A DNA stretch of 64,000 nucleotides from Mesorhabditis belari (GCA_958450365.1 CAUEEP010000927.1:62001-126000), one strand, 5' to 3'; positions 45,001-57,771 are shown, counted from the stretch's first letter. The notes: generated by a model not told the origin, from the letters alone. Translations and numbers: made by a program.

Positions 45001-48000
45001 TTTCATTTTGTTTGTGGCAAAAACCTTTCATTGCAATCCAATGCAAGTTCGAGAGCGCTTTGGCCTTTTGGATTAATGGCGGCTAAAAAAAATCAGCCTA
45101 CAAGTAGTCCTATCTGGAGAAAAAGGCAAAATCCTTGTATTTACATTCAAAAACTATCACTTACCTATATTAGCTTCTTTATCCAGAAGAAATTGCACAA
45201 CTTTATCGTGTCCCTTCTCGGCTGCATGATGTAGAGGAGTGGTACTTAAAGGTTAAGCGTAGATCAAATGCTTATTACTGGTTACTTTGAGGAAAAGTTA
45301 GGAAAATTTTTGTTACCTTACAAACTTGTCGCCATTCACATTGCTTCCATGACTGATCAGAACACGGACACACGACAGATGACCCCGCTTCAATTAGGAC
45401 AAATTGTCATAGGGAATATTTAAAGGGAAACTTACTGAAGCCGCAAGATCTAAAGCTGTCTCTTCAAAGACATTACGCGAATTTAGATCGGCGTTGTGTT
45501 GAAGGAGAACAGAACAAACTTCATCATGACCTGAATAGATCAAGTATTAAGCATATCTAATATGCGCAGTTTTGTCTTGTTCTTCTGATACACAGACATT
45601 TCGAGTTATCTTAACTGAATTCTAAAGATCCAAAGAGGAATTAATCGTGTCATCATGCTTGCTTAAGACATTCACGACAATATGACCCACCGGTTGGCCA
45701 TACGCAAATCTAGCACTTTTTTGCGGCCGATTGAGCTGAAAATTTGCAATCGAGGGTTTTCGAGGGTGGGGAATGCGAATCCGTCATTAGTTCTTAAGAA
45801 AGCTGCTCTATTTTTAGATATTTCATCCGGTTTAATTACTCAAGTGCGACCCACATCCAGGGCAGTGTGCCAGAAGGCGCGCGATTACAAAAACCTTAAT
45901 GCGTAATCACGCGCCTTCTGACGCACAACCGTTAAAGATATCGGACAAAAATACGACTCGGCTTCGTTCTTTTTTTTCTCCATTTCGGTTTAATGACCCA
46001 AGTTTTTAGAGAGTTTTGTGATGACCATATTGACTATAGTTGTTCAAAAAGTCACGACGTATTCGAATTCCTCATCCTTGAAAGCCCCCGATTACAAAGT
46101 TTTTAGGTTTACAGCTAGCAGCAAAGATGGCTTGGCTGTCCAAAACGACAGCCAAGTCAAAAATTGCTTTGTCGTGGATCTTAGCATAAACAGCTTTTAC
46201 AGTATTTCTTATGAAGTACAAAAACTTATTAAATACCCAATTTCAATGCTCTGCGCTCTATTAGGTTATATCCTCTTTCAAAGTAATTCTCATTAGGTGA
46301 TATTCTTAATTAGGGCCTCGTGTTGATGCAAGTAATCCATCTTTTCTTCCATCTCTAATATTCTGATCCATAAAATGACTCTTCTTTTCTTTTTTCCATC
46401 AGCCCTCTTCAAAGACTGACCGATCTGTTTAGCTCCATTTCTTCTCACAAGCAAAGAGATCCATACTTGAGCAGCTTCATCACACAAGCACACACACATT
46501 TTAATTAAAGACCCAATAAAGCGCACCCCGAAACCCAAATGGGATAAAGAGAGAAAGAAAGAAATGGATGGATTGAGGTCTTTCTACTCATCATCCATTC
46601 ACTTTAGGCCCAATCTACTTTTCAGAGAGAAACCCCGTCAATGTTTGCACCATTTCATCCGGGTTTCGATCCCGTAAACTTTAATGAGCTTCATTTTAGT
46701 GTGGGCTAGAATGTTATGGGTGGAATTGAAAACAGAAATAGTTACAATTGGTTAAGGCTATTCTATGTCTAACCAGAATCATATTCTCTGGTTTTCTACT
46801 ATCCAGTAAGTAATCTACAATCGGATGGATATCTCCCTTCTGACTTGGTAATCTCAGACCTCATCACCACCTGTCATGACGTTAAGCGGGAATCAAGACT
46901 TTTGAAGACATTTCCCCTTTAATTCCTTTCATTTGGAATAATCCTCAGGTTTGCAAGAGGTAAGCTGAGAGTGACTGAAGAGAAAAAGGAAAAATTCTTC
47001 TAGAAGAGATAATTGAGTGTGAGATGGGCAATTTGGCGCGTTGCGTTGCGTGGCCGGTAATTTCCTCTTTCTGGACTCAATGATGTGGAGATCTGTAATG
47101 CTGAAGTGAAAGATCTCAAAAAGAGAGTACTCTGTGGAAATGGTTGAGTTGTCCAGGTGTTCGATCTTCTTTTTTTTCTCTTTTCCTTTTCGAATCATCG
47201 AGCACCTGTCCCATTATGGGCACTCACTCAACATGTATCGAAATGAGAACAACAAAAAGAAATGCTTTAGAATGTTCTAGATAATGAGCCATTGTAAAAC
47301 TTGCTTATCAAAAATTGCATTTCATTTAATGAGTTGTATTGTTTTTGGCATGGCTTACGTTTTTGAATCAGGTGCTAGACTACGGCTTTGTCTGTATTGT
47401 CTTCAAAGTCGATTTCGACATAGCCTAAGGACATTTTCTCAAGTTTTTCACGGTTTCGAGAAATCCCCCAAAGTTTCATTGTCCTCAAAATGCCATTGGT
47501 TCTTTTGCGAGTGTCAAGAGTTTCTTTTCCTAAGCCCTCCAGCGACAATTGTCTACCCGCTGTGATCAAGTGAGTTATAACAGTGGAAATGAGCATTCCG
47601 AAATATCGAGTCATATCTGCGCCAACGTTTTGTCAGTAAAATTCATGAAAAAGTGATAGAGAAATTTTTCTATGTTCTGTGTTGTCCGTAATGCCATTCG
47701 CAGTGTTTCCACACATCCGATTGGCTTCGTTAGGAGGAGTCTGGGAGGGAACGAGACAAAACGAAGAGAAACGGTTATAGAGAGGAAAAAAAAGATGGGA
47801 AAGATTCATAAAATAACAGCTAGAATTTATCGAATGTTTTAGATCATTCGAAATTATATTGAGCGTTCAAAATAGCGTTTATCGTCTTGTGAAGTGCAGA
47901 AAAATTACTTCAGCTATTTGCACAACTTTAGAATGGATCTAGCTCAAGATTTGATGTATAGCTCATGTATTGAGACACATTTTCCACTAATACTTCAGAA

Positions 48001-51000
48001 TTAGATTCAACACAACTTTTTCTGGACATGGAAATCTCTCCTTTTCATGGAAATCTCTTCTAAAAGAAAGATCTTTGTCTGAGTATGCAGAAAGGGAGAT
48101 AATCCTTCTCATACTAGGTATGTACTAGTAGATATAGAGGGGAAGGAGGATGGGGAAGGAGCTGTGATGGACCCCTTCCACCACCCTTTTCTCTCATATT
48201 CCTTTAGCAAGATCCCCTGTAGAAGGGAAGGAAAAGTCCCGCCTCCTGGGGCCTCTCCTCTTCTTTTTTTCTTTTTGGCCCCTTCAAGGCCGGGGTGAAC
48301 GGGGGGCACAAGAGAGCCCACCCAAGCACGAAGAATCACTTTGCACTTGACGTCCCTTTCTAAGACCTTTCCTTCCTGCCTTTTCTAGACCTATCTATAT
48401 GCATTTTTTTCCAAAAATCGATTTCTAAATATGCAAATCTTACAGTTAGTTCTGTTTAGTATACATTAACCACTAAAAGAGCACAGTGTTCAGAAAATTA
48501 TTTTTAAATAAATACTTCTATTTTAGAGTGAGACTTCCGTTTTACTGATAGTTAGAAAGAAAGAACAACTTTACCACTACTAGAACCTTTACTTCAAAAA
48601 GTCGTTCTTGCATCAACAACCAAAAGTTTTGTTATTTCTTTTCATTTACATTCATGCCTGGACGCACATATTGAAGAGCCTTGGTAGAACATGAGAGAAA
48701 TGACGGAAAGGGAGAAGGAGTGGGGGCCCTGGGGGTCCCCTCCTCCTTCCTTTCATCCGTTTGGTTCTCCTCTTTTCCCCTTTTCTGTCCCTCATTTTCT
48801 TCTCACAATCGATATCATTTCCCCTCCGTTCCAAAGTCTCTTTTTGGCATTCCACTTATTCTACAACCTTCCCATCTATGACGAAATATTCTCGATAGGT
48901 GCTCGGCCTCTCAGCCGCATTCCAATACAAAACAAATAATCTTACTTAACAATTTAGACAGTGTCTATAATAAAATTTAAAAAAACATTTATCTGCTAAC
49001 AGTCTGCGTGTAAAAATTTCGGAAATGCTTGCTAAGGGTATTTAAATGTCCTTGAGACAACCCTAAGTCTATCCATTTCTTTTTTTCTTTCATTCTTTCA
49101 CAACCAAAACCTATTCACACTTTTTGCCGCTCGTTTTTTCGCGGATTTTTAAAAAATGCTTTGGGAAATTTAGTGGTTCATCGATTCCTGTACTTACTAT
49201 TAGCCTGCTTGTGCATTTTATGTGCAGTCTGATAACTTTAATTCATTGAGCCGTTGAACGTTTTTCAATGACGTTTCTAGCCTTTCTAGCTAATCAATTC
49301 ATCCCATTGGTTTGCCGTGGCACATTCCAATAAACGGTAATAAATTACGAATTCAGTGAGATGGGGTTTAAGAGAATGAATGGGTGAGCTCTCGGCACAA
49401 ATTTGGTCTAGATATTCAGTGGATGGCTGTGGCAGGTGCATCTAATCCCCTCTAGGCCGGAGAAAAGTGAGAAGAAAGAGGAAAAGGGAGGCTGTATGCC
49501 CCCGATATTCCCAATGAACACCTGCACCCTGAAGGGGATCGGATCCGAGGTGGTGGTGTCTCCTACACGATATCCATGTTGGGGTCTGTACCCCATCCCC
49601 ATTCCCCCGTACCCCTTGACCTCCGACTGCTTGGTGCCATCTGTCACCCCTTCCTCATTCCCTTTCCATTTTCAGTAGGATCTCTGTGTATCCTCTTGGT
49701 TCATCCATGTGTCCCCCTTGATCCCTCCAAGAGACTCCGCCCCTTTCAAGGGACTATCCCTTTCCATCTATGGGTACCGATTGACTCAATGAGTCTTTAA
49801 CTCACATCGTTGCTTAATTTGGTACCTTTTTCCTTTGACCTACGATTAGTTAACTATTTTGATTAGAGATTTTCATTTCTTCGATTAGACTTCGTTTCTA
49901 TATCATTTGCTATGCAGCAAGTTATCACTCACTTAAACTTTTTAGCATCATTGAAGTAGTCTTTTGATTGAATCTTCTTCGTTTCAAAATTTCATTACTT
50001 TTTCTGTAATTCAAGTGTCCCACATCTTTTTTTAAGTGTTTTATCGATATCCCTTTCCTTTTCATTCGGTTGTCACTCTCAGCTTTCATCGGTGACTTGG
50101 TCGGATATTCGGTGAACTAAGGCACGCGGTGAATGCCAAGAGCATCCGATTTTATACCAAAATCCCAAATTAATTATTTACTAGTTTCATGGTTTTTACC
50201 ATTTCTTCCTTTCCTCTCGATCCTTTCTTGTCATTTACATCCTCTTTATCAAACTAAACGGTAGCCCTGTTGCTTGTCTTACTATCAGATCTTTGTATGT
50301 TGTTGATTGGTTGTGATCAGGTCAACTTTTCCTTGTGTCTTTTCTCTTTTCACTATTTGCCGCGGGGTCTGTGGCGCCATCTGTGGTTTTGTTTCCTTTT
50401 TCCCTGCAGGCCATGACAGGTGGCCTGATCCCCTATATATGGACAGTGCAATCTTTGAAAGGAATTCAATCTGAAAAAGAAACCGATCCCAAAAATTGGG
50501 TATCACTTGCCAGCAGGGTATCATATTGAGGCGCCATATCGGACGTACTATTAGTTGGTAGCTGCTTGGTTATAAAGGGTAAGGGTATATTCTTTTGTTT
50601 GATGAATTCCGACTCATCGCATTCTAATGTAAACCATAGTAGCCTGTCCAACAATTGCTATAACAAGAACACGTTCTAACGTCATTTTAGACAAACCACA
50701 ATTCAAATAGAGGATAAAAATCGGCTACTCCTTCTGTCGTCCTCAATCTCGATCTTGGACACTAGTGGACAAAGCCTATCTCCATCCTGCTCTTCTCTTT
50801 GCATTTTTTCACCTTTTCTCATCCGAATTTCATTCTCGATCCGTGGTTCTTGCTGTTTGAGCAAGAAAGAAAAGAAATGAAAAGAAAAAGAGAGGACAGA
50901 CCTCCTTCCGCCTTATTAGATTAGTTGCAGTGAAAGGCGCTATGCCCATGGCTGATGGGGGGAAGGGGGAGGGGTGGATGGGGATGGGGAGGGAATGGGT

Positions 51001-54000
51001 CTCCCCTCACAAAGTCATTCGTCGAATAGACTGAGAAATGAGGGGGAATTTTGGAAAGAAGTAAAAATGGAAAAAGGAGCAAGGTGTATATGCATAATGA
51101 GCTTTATCTTAACTACCAGCCGAAAGACCCGCCTAACTCCTGGGTGTTGCTTTTAAAAAAAACGAAATATGAGATGCACAACTACATAGAATTCGAAGCC
51201 TAACAAACTAAAAATCATGTAAATCGGCCCACAGGGATCCGAGAACCCGCGCGTACAGACAAACGGAGGGCAGACACTTTCCTTTTATCTATATAGTAAA
51301 TATTTTCATCTTAGCTTCCCGTTTTTTGCAGCTTCATGTAGCGGCGAGTTTCCATCATCATCTTTCGCTTTGGCCAGAGAGGCTGACCAATTCAGTAAGA
51401 TATTCACCTAAATAGGCCAAGAATGCATAAAAGACGTTCAATTTTCAAGGTCATGTCATGTATTCAATTTTCAGAGTAACTCACAACAGGTACATGTCCA
51501 GTGATCGATGCAAGATGCAGAGCTGTTTGCTTGTCTTCATTCAAAGCGTCCACATTTGCGTTATACTTTTTCAATACCTAAAATCTTTGTGATATTTGCT
51601 TCGTTAAATTGTTAATATTGCTCAATAAAAAGTTTTCAAAATTGTGTAGATTTTTATTTAAAAAAAACTTACAATACACGCTTCAAGATAACCATTAACA
51701 GCTGCTGCATGCAACGGTGTGTCTTGATCAAGATTCGTACTAAATCTTGTTTTTCCAGTATCTCAAAGCCAGACACAAGAGCAAGAGTTATACAAAATTC
51801 TCTGAAATCTCACCGATTCACTAACTGCTCAACCATTGGTTTTTGGACAGCAAATGTTCGAAGCGTTCTCCTCATAAACATCCTTCCCCTTCCCGGTCTT
51901 CTTTCCGATGATTCTCGTTCTCGTTCTCTTTCTTGTCGAGTATCTTCATCAGTTCGCTTCACCCAGGCAAGAAACCACTGAAAATGATTTTTATTTCAAT
52001 CTTTTAGCAAATCTTCAAGCAATACTACATACTTGCGAATAACAAACCTCAAGAAATGATGTTTTATTGTATTTTGCTGCAAGAAATACAGCTGACCTTC
52101 CTTCACTGTCACAAGCAAAACTGTTTGCATTGTACTCGAGTAATACCTGAAATTTTGCAAATAAAAATACTTCTGATCTCTGCTGAACTTCTTTTTTAGC
52201 TTTGTTCTGAACCACAAACCTCTGCCGCACTGTGTGCTTGACTTGGAGCTGTTCTCAACAATGGAGTCATGCCTTTCTTGTCACATTTCTCAATAGTTCT
52301 CACTCGAATGTCATCTGCATAAACTTCGAGGTCAGGATGATCATCAGCTGTTGTCTAAAGTCGATGAATATTGTAGCTATTGCAAACCTGGCTTGAAGAG
52401 CTTACAAACATTTACCCTTCTTGGTTTTCCGAGAGCTTCTGAAAGAAGAAATCGAACAACATCTGTATGATTATTCTCTGCCGCCAAATGTAATGGAATC
52501 TCCAGAAGATCGTTTTCAAACTCAAGAGAGAATCCTTTCTAAAACCGAGATATCAAACCAAAGCATTTTGCAAAATCCTTATCCCTTATATGTATGAAAA
52601 CAAAGATATGACTAGAATCTTGATCAGTTACCATTTTCAGCGCCTGAAGTATTTGGAGATATCCTTTTGAGGCAGCAATATGTGGGAACAAGCTCTCATC
52701 TCTATAAGGAAATCAAAGAAGAAATTGCGGTCACAAAAATTACCTTGTCATTCCGGTGATTACACCTCCGGTTTCTTTTGTGATCAACTCAAGCATTCTG
52801 AAAAATTATTGGCTTTGTTACAGGAAAAGTGGGTGATTCGAATTGAATATTTTTTTTATTCAGAAGTTGAAAGCTTTTATGTTGTTAAATAGAACTCACT
52901 TTTCGACAACTTCAATATGATTTCTTTCCACAGCTAATTGCAGTGGGGTATTGCCTTCAATATTCGGTTTTCGAAGCATGCTTCTTGTCGTTTCTCCTCC
53001 TAAAAAATTTTACTTTAGTTTTCTTTTTGCAGCAACATCCGATCTCTCGACAACCGTGTCTTTTTTGGCCAGAGAGATCTGAATGTAATGGACAACTTGA
53101 ACAAAAAGTAACCAAGAAGAAGTCACATGCAAAGTTTCACAACTAATAAAACTTGAACAACACAAAACCATTGATCAATTTGTTTCCCGATATCTCACCA
53201 AAATGTTTTGTGGTAATTGTGGCAGCTGTGGATAACTGTGCAACAGCAGCCACAGTTAACATTAATGGTGTTTGATCAATAAATCGAAATGTTTCAACGT
53301 GTGCTGGATATTTTGGTGACACAAGATCGGTTAATAACTTTTTACAAGAAACCTCCTCTTTATCTTCGTGAGCATACTGCTGCACTAAATATTCTGATGT
53401 TTTACTTGCCTTAAGTAAGTGAGCTGTGTGAGTCCCGTGTAGGTTTACACCGAAATTTGAGTCTCTATTGGGCTGGTGAATAAGTCTTTTCGTTCCTTTT
53501 CGTACTTCCGTTGAAAAATAACAAATTCACCAATTAACCTATGGTTTTCTCTAAATCAGAAGTGTTTATTGTTCAATTTCCCATCTTTTGAAGTTAATTT
53601 CGGTTCACTTTCAAGCAGAAAAAATAATTGGCGTTTCTAATGAAACACACCGTAGTTCAATTGGTTTTAAATTTTTTGTTGGTTTGTTGGTTTTAAACGG
53701 AATTACGAAAAGGAACGAACCTAATAACATGGCGATACAATAATTTATTTGAACTTTTTCTTATACCTAGAAATCTAGTCATGTAATAGGTTGATGCATA
53801 AGTCTTTTCGTTTTTTTCGTACTTCTGTTAAAAAGTGACAAATTCACCAATTAATCTATAGTTTGCTTTATAAAAAAAGTGTTTTTTTGTTCAATTTGCA
53901 TGTGCATGTGTTCAATTGCATCTTTTTAAATGAATTTCGGTTCACTTTCAAGCAAATTCGAGAGTGAAAAACGCCTTTTTCGTAAAAATCTATAAAAAAC

Positions 54001-56107
54001 TCTACGGAAAAATTGGCTGAATGAATTTCTCTGAAATTTTGGCGAAATATCAAACGTTTTTTTTCTCTATCTTTTATCTATTGGCACGAAGATAGGTTTT
54101 CTTTAGCTAAGGTGTCTAAACCGCATCATCGAGTTAGCCCTTTTTGACTACCCGACTTCATACTCTCAAGAAAATCCAGGCATAAAATATTTTTAAACCC
54201 GTTTTAATGTTATTTTGCAGAAAAATAATTGGTTTTTCTAATGAAATCAACCGTAGTTTAATTGGTGCATTTGTTGGCTTGAAACGGCAGACGAAAAGGA
54301 ACAAAAAGACTTATGCATCAACCTAATAGATCCCAATTTTTTTCAAGTTATCTCACCAGCTTTGAGGAGAATATCGAGTACTTGTCGATGTCCATATTGT
54401 GCGGCAAGATGCAGGACTGTGTTATCTCTTTTGTCTCTCAAATCAACTCGTGCCCCATAATTGATTAGAATTTGAACCTAAATTTTGCATTTCGTCAAAG
54501 ATAGTTTGAAATAGTAATTTGTTGACTCGTAAGTTTTAAAAACGAACAACAGAGCTCGATCCGTGTACGCAAGCTGTCATCAATGGAGACATGTTCATCA
54601 TATCGACTGGCTGAAAAATATTCCAGATATATGTGAATCAGATTCTGAACAATTCTTAACAACCCAGCATTCAGCTAGATAAGTTGTTTATGAGCCTGAT
54701 TTCTCCTTACATCAATAGCACATCGACATTCAAGCAATGCTTGCGTTGCACAAGCCGATCCTCTCATAGCAGCATAATGCAATGGAGTCAAATAATATTT
54801 GTCCATTGCATTGATTTTCCTAGAATGTTTAAATAATAAAATTAGTTAAATAAAATGTCTACAAAGATAAAGCACTCACCCTCCTCTCTCATGCAATAAT
54901 TTTATGATCTTATAAGTGGGATCAGTTGTAACAACGCCAACAAGACTGCACTCATCTTCACCCGTTGGAGTATAATCTGAAAGAAATTCGGTCTGGATCA
55001 ATATACGGAAGACTTACTATCCGTTAACGGATCTTTTCTGTAATATCGGGCAGCAAAATGTATTGGAGTGAATTTTTCGCTTGATTCAGCATTCACATCC
55101 ACACGAGGTCCTCGGGTTGAGAATGGGGTTGAGGGTCCACTGCTTGACGATGAAGTTTTCTCAATGTTTGGCTTGATTTCAACCTTTTCAATCTTTTCAT
55201 CAAGATTCCTAAATTAGGTATTTTAAGATTATATCAAAAACAAAGTGTTATCTATAATAAAAAAATCTTATATAAGAATTATGCAGTAACGCAATTTTTC
55301 TCACTTACCAGTCAAGTAGCATTTTCACTACGTCATAATTTCGATAACGAGCTGCGTAGTGGAGAGCGGTTAACTAAACTATCATAAATAAAGCCTCAAT
55401 ATTGAAAACCTCTCAATATTATTTGTTTGTAGTCTAATTTCAAAAACCTACTCCATCGGTATCCTTTAAATTCAAAAGGACTTCATGTTCTTGCAACATT
55501 TTTCGTAATCCATCCAGATTTCCATCTCTTGCATATTGATGCACTAAAAATGATATTTAAAATAAGAAACTTTTATGAAAGTTAAAAGGAATTTCTTGCA
55601 GAGAAGCAATCATTTACAAATTTGCTCAAATCAAACCAAGGGACACCAGACTATAAAATGTTCGACTCGACAAAAGTTATCACTTACCAATGGAGAAAAG
55701 AAGTGGATCTAAAAGATATGGAGAGGAATTGATCAAAAATGGGTTCATTGAAAATTAAGCACTCACCAATTGATACCCAATTTTCCAAATTGTGATTGAC
55801 TGGGGTTTGTACTCGAGGACGGGCAATTTCGACATCTGAATTAATGTTTATTTGGAAAATTACATAGATTGACTTACAATTCTAATTTGAATTCAAAAGA
55901 ATCATATTATTTACAAGTGAACTCACTGAATTTTGGCCTTGGTTGCTCAATGGGGATTTCGACTTCTTTATTCATTTATTAAAAATATAAATTTCAATAT
56001 TTAACCATATAAAAGCTAGTAGAAAAATTAACTACTGAAAATGTGACCGAATTTCTTATCAAAGCTAAGAAACACTCACTTTCAATGACCCTGAAAATGA
56101 AAAGCAT
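42011..56107 (-). CDS. trpa: TRPA-family cation channel
   Basis: I placed 44 minus-strand exons that close in frame to 1383 residues. Ends of the first: 56107-56080, 55965-55927, 55835-55767, 55708-55688, 55543-55452, 55373-55309, 55208-55018, 54976-54880, 54819-54711, 54610-54551, 54477-54357, 53384-53199, 52999-52900, 52797-52744, 52701-52632, 52538-52416, 52354-52220, 52146-52048, 51977-51814, 51739-51673, 51577-51485, 51407-51320, 45530-45436, 45387-45317, 45244-45165, 45082-45025, 44984-44900, 44625-44546, 44506-44418, 44344-44220, 44174-44078, 44031-43889, 43822-43745, 43704-43665, 43627-43536, 43468-43415, 43374-43228, 43157-43048, 42980-42833, 42739-42636, 42584-42515, 42472-42380, 42341-42236, 42126-42011. 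About 17 ankyrin repeats (residues 55-810) precede six membrane segments (about 950-1210). TRPA landmarks: S4-S5 WINLLLLIRKLPRFGIFVLM, pore VIKTTVMTIGEMEY (1145-1158), and S6 MNLLVGLAVDDIKSVQEKAE. The cytosolic tail has a likely coiled coil. TRPA channels are plasma-membrane cation channels gated by irritants, temperature or force. The first codons (MLFIFR) are a guess, and exon 22 ends in GG instead of a GT donor. Confidence 0.88.
44643..44846 (+). mobile_element. tRNA-derived SINE in a TRPA intron
   Basis: Head GTGGCGCAGTCAGGAGCGCG keeps the A box; the B-box region (GACCCGGGTGCTACTCG) is decayed. Body and tail match 28.4 kb, ending CTGCTCTTTTATATATAGTA. It is antisense to the TRPA gene, in the intron between exons 44984-44900 and 44625-44546. 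Confidence 0.82.
45871..45920. repeat. Hairpin, 18-bp stem
   Basis: CAGAAGGCGCGCGATTAC (45871-45888) and GTAATCACGCGCCTTCTG (45903-45920) pair at 17 of 18 positions over a 14-nt loop. It lies in the 5.8-kb TRPA intron and is much GC-richer than its surroundings. Confidence 0.8.
46131..46156. repeat. Hairpin, perfect 10-bp stem
   Basis: CTTGGCTGTC and GACAGCCAAG pair exactly over a 6-nt loop (CAAAAC), 210 bp from the other hairpin in the same intron. Confidence 0.75.
51185..51297 (+). mobile_element. SINE tail fragment beside a TRPA splice donor
   Basis: CGCGTACAGACAAACGGAGG, then GCAGACACT and CCTTTTATCTATATAGTA match the 3' end of the SINE family with divergence. The head is not recognisable. 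The fragment ends 22 bp from the presumed donor of TRPA exon 51407-51320. Confidence 0.6.
53466..53726. mobile_element. Mariner-like MITE in TRPA intron 11
   Basis: TA-flanked; left end TTGGGCTGGTGAATAAGTCT, right end ACGAAAAGGAACGAACCTAA. The interior has TACTTCCGTTGAAAAATAAC and a TTGGTTTTAAACGGAATT stretch shared with the 32.6 kb copy. Confidence 0.78.
53787..54328. mobile_element. Mariner-like MITE, 0.54 kb, TRPA intron 11
   Basis: Ends GGTTGATGCATAAGTCTTTT and, reversed, GGTTGATGCATAAGTCTTTT, bordered by TA. The interior shares GAATTTCGGTTCAC-type sequence with the preceding element and is partly inverted relative to 56.63-57.07 kb (CGTAAAAATCTATAAAAAAC against its complement). No intact transposase frame. 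Confidence 0.82.
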
Positions 56108-56490
56108 TAGAAAAAAGGAAACGGAGCAAATTGGGGAAAAAATAAAAAAGGTAACTTTCCCGATGTTATGATTTGCATAGATCGGGGAAATTACTTTTTG
56201 AAAAGTTTTAACTATCTAGAGCTTTTGGCTGATGGTTATTTGGTTGTTTTTCTTAAATTATTTTAAGCGTCAACATACCAGCTTTTGCCGTGTAATCATT
56301 AGCATCACCGAGTTCAAGCAATGGTACAACCACATCGGCTGGAAGGGGTGCCGATGGAAGAACAGGCATTTTTCTGAACGAATGCAATTGTTGCTTGTCT
56401 GTCTGAAGACAGTCCAAAATGTCAGTACGAATAAGGCTAGTTGAAAGGGCAGATCGAAAATTCCCTAGTCAAAAAAAACCAAATTTATTA

Positions 56491-56575
56491 GTCTGTCCAG
56501 GAAGTCTTTTTATTCCTTTTGGTACTTTAAAACCACAAAACCAACGAACCAATTCTGAAATTGAAAATTGGGTTC
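56491..56575. mobile_element. Mariner-like end fragment
   Basis: TTAGTCTGTCCAGGAAGTCT followed by TTTTATTCCTTTTGGTAC resembles the end of the neighbouring elements; the opposite end is missing. Confidence 0.5.
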
Positions 56576-56626
56576 ATTTCTAGGGATTAGAAAAAGTTCA
56601 AACAAATTATTGTATCGCTATGTTAT

Positions 56627-57071
56627 TAGGTTGGTGAGTAAGTCTTTTCGTTCCTTTTCATACTTCCGTTGAAAAATAACAAATTCACCAATTGAACTAC
56701 GGTTTGTTTCATTAGAAAGGCCAATTATTTTTCTGCGGTTTTTAAATGTCTTATGTCAGCATTTTTTTGAGAGCGTAAAGTCGGGTAGTCAAAAAAGGCG
56801 ACGGCTCGATGATGCGGTTTAAACACTTTAGCTAAGGAAGCCTATCTTGGTGTCAATCGATAAAAGATGGAGCACAAAAAGTTTGGTATATCGACAAATT
56901 ATCAGAGAAATCCATTCAGCCAATTTCTTCGTTGAGCTTTTTATAGATCTTTACGAAAAACACGTTTTCACTCTTTTTATTTAGAGCAAACCTTTTAGCA
57001 ATAAGTTAATTGGTGAATTTGTTATTTTTCGGAAGTACGAAAAGGAACGAAAAGACTTTCTGGACAGCCTA
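56627..57071. mobile_element. Mariner-like MITE with unlike outer ends
   Basis: The inverted ends are about 65 bp long: TTAGGTTGGTGAGTAAGTCT at the left; reversed right end TTAGGCTGTCCAGAAAGTCT. Inward, both continue with TTTCGTTCCTTTTC and ACAAATTCACCAAT. The outermost 12 bases thus belong to two different subfamilies. Confidence 0.8.
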
Positions 57072-57486
57072 ATGTATTGAAATTATTGTTTGTAATAAGA
57101 TCTCAATTCAATAAATAGTAAACCTAGCGTAAATTCTAGAGGGTAAAGAATAGAGAAAGGGAGGGGTACTTCGAGGGGACTCCCCCATCTCCCTCCTTCA
57201 CCAGACTCTCTCTTTTCTTTCAAAGGGCAAATATTTACACGACAAAACTCAGCACAGAAGAAAGCAGACCCTAAAAAGAGAAAAAATACAAAAAAGGGTG
57301 AATAATGTGATTTTTGGGTTATTGCCCATCGGGTTGAGGGGATAGTTGAAATGGGGGAGATCACGCTTTATTTGAATGGAATGATTGGGATGAGTAACAC
57401 CAAAAAAGTGAATTGTATAATTCGTAGAAATATAACTACAGCAGAAAATAGTGCCCCCAAAGTGATATAGGCGTTGTACAGTATTC

Positions 57487-57771
57487 TATTGTGTTGATCC
57501 ATAAGTAATGAGATTATCATTTATTTCAGCCACTGAAAAATACCCTAGTCTTTGACCGCTTTGTAGTTAAAAATGGGTAGATGGGTAGATTAAAAATGAG
57601 CTACTTTAACTCAAAACCAAAGACTTTTTAAGAGAGCGGAATTTGCCTTCTACTAGTAAAATGGACACAGGTTATTGGAACAGATGAAAACTATTTTGAT
57701 TGATTTAGATGCCTTTATTGAATAAATATTTCTGTTTGAAATTGACTCATTACTTATGGGTCAACCCAATA
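57487..57771. mobile_element. Mariner-like MITE, 285 bp
   Basis: TA-flanked with ends TTGTGTTGATCCATAAGTAA and, reversed, TTGGGTTGACCCATAAGTAA. The similarity continues through ATGAG. A third subfamily, distinct from its neighbours. Confidence 0.82.

Noticed and set aside
56277..56363. Candidate TRPA first exon starting MPVLPSAPLP
   Set aside because: It ends in phase 1 at GTATGT, which puts the next acceptor (56090) out of the frame needed downstream. It could still belong to another isoform.
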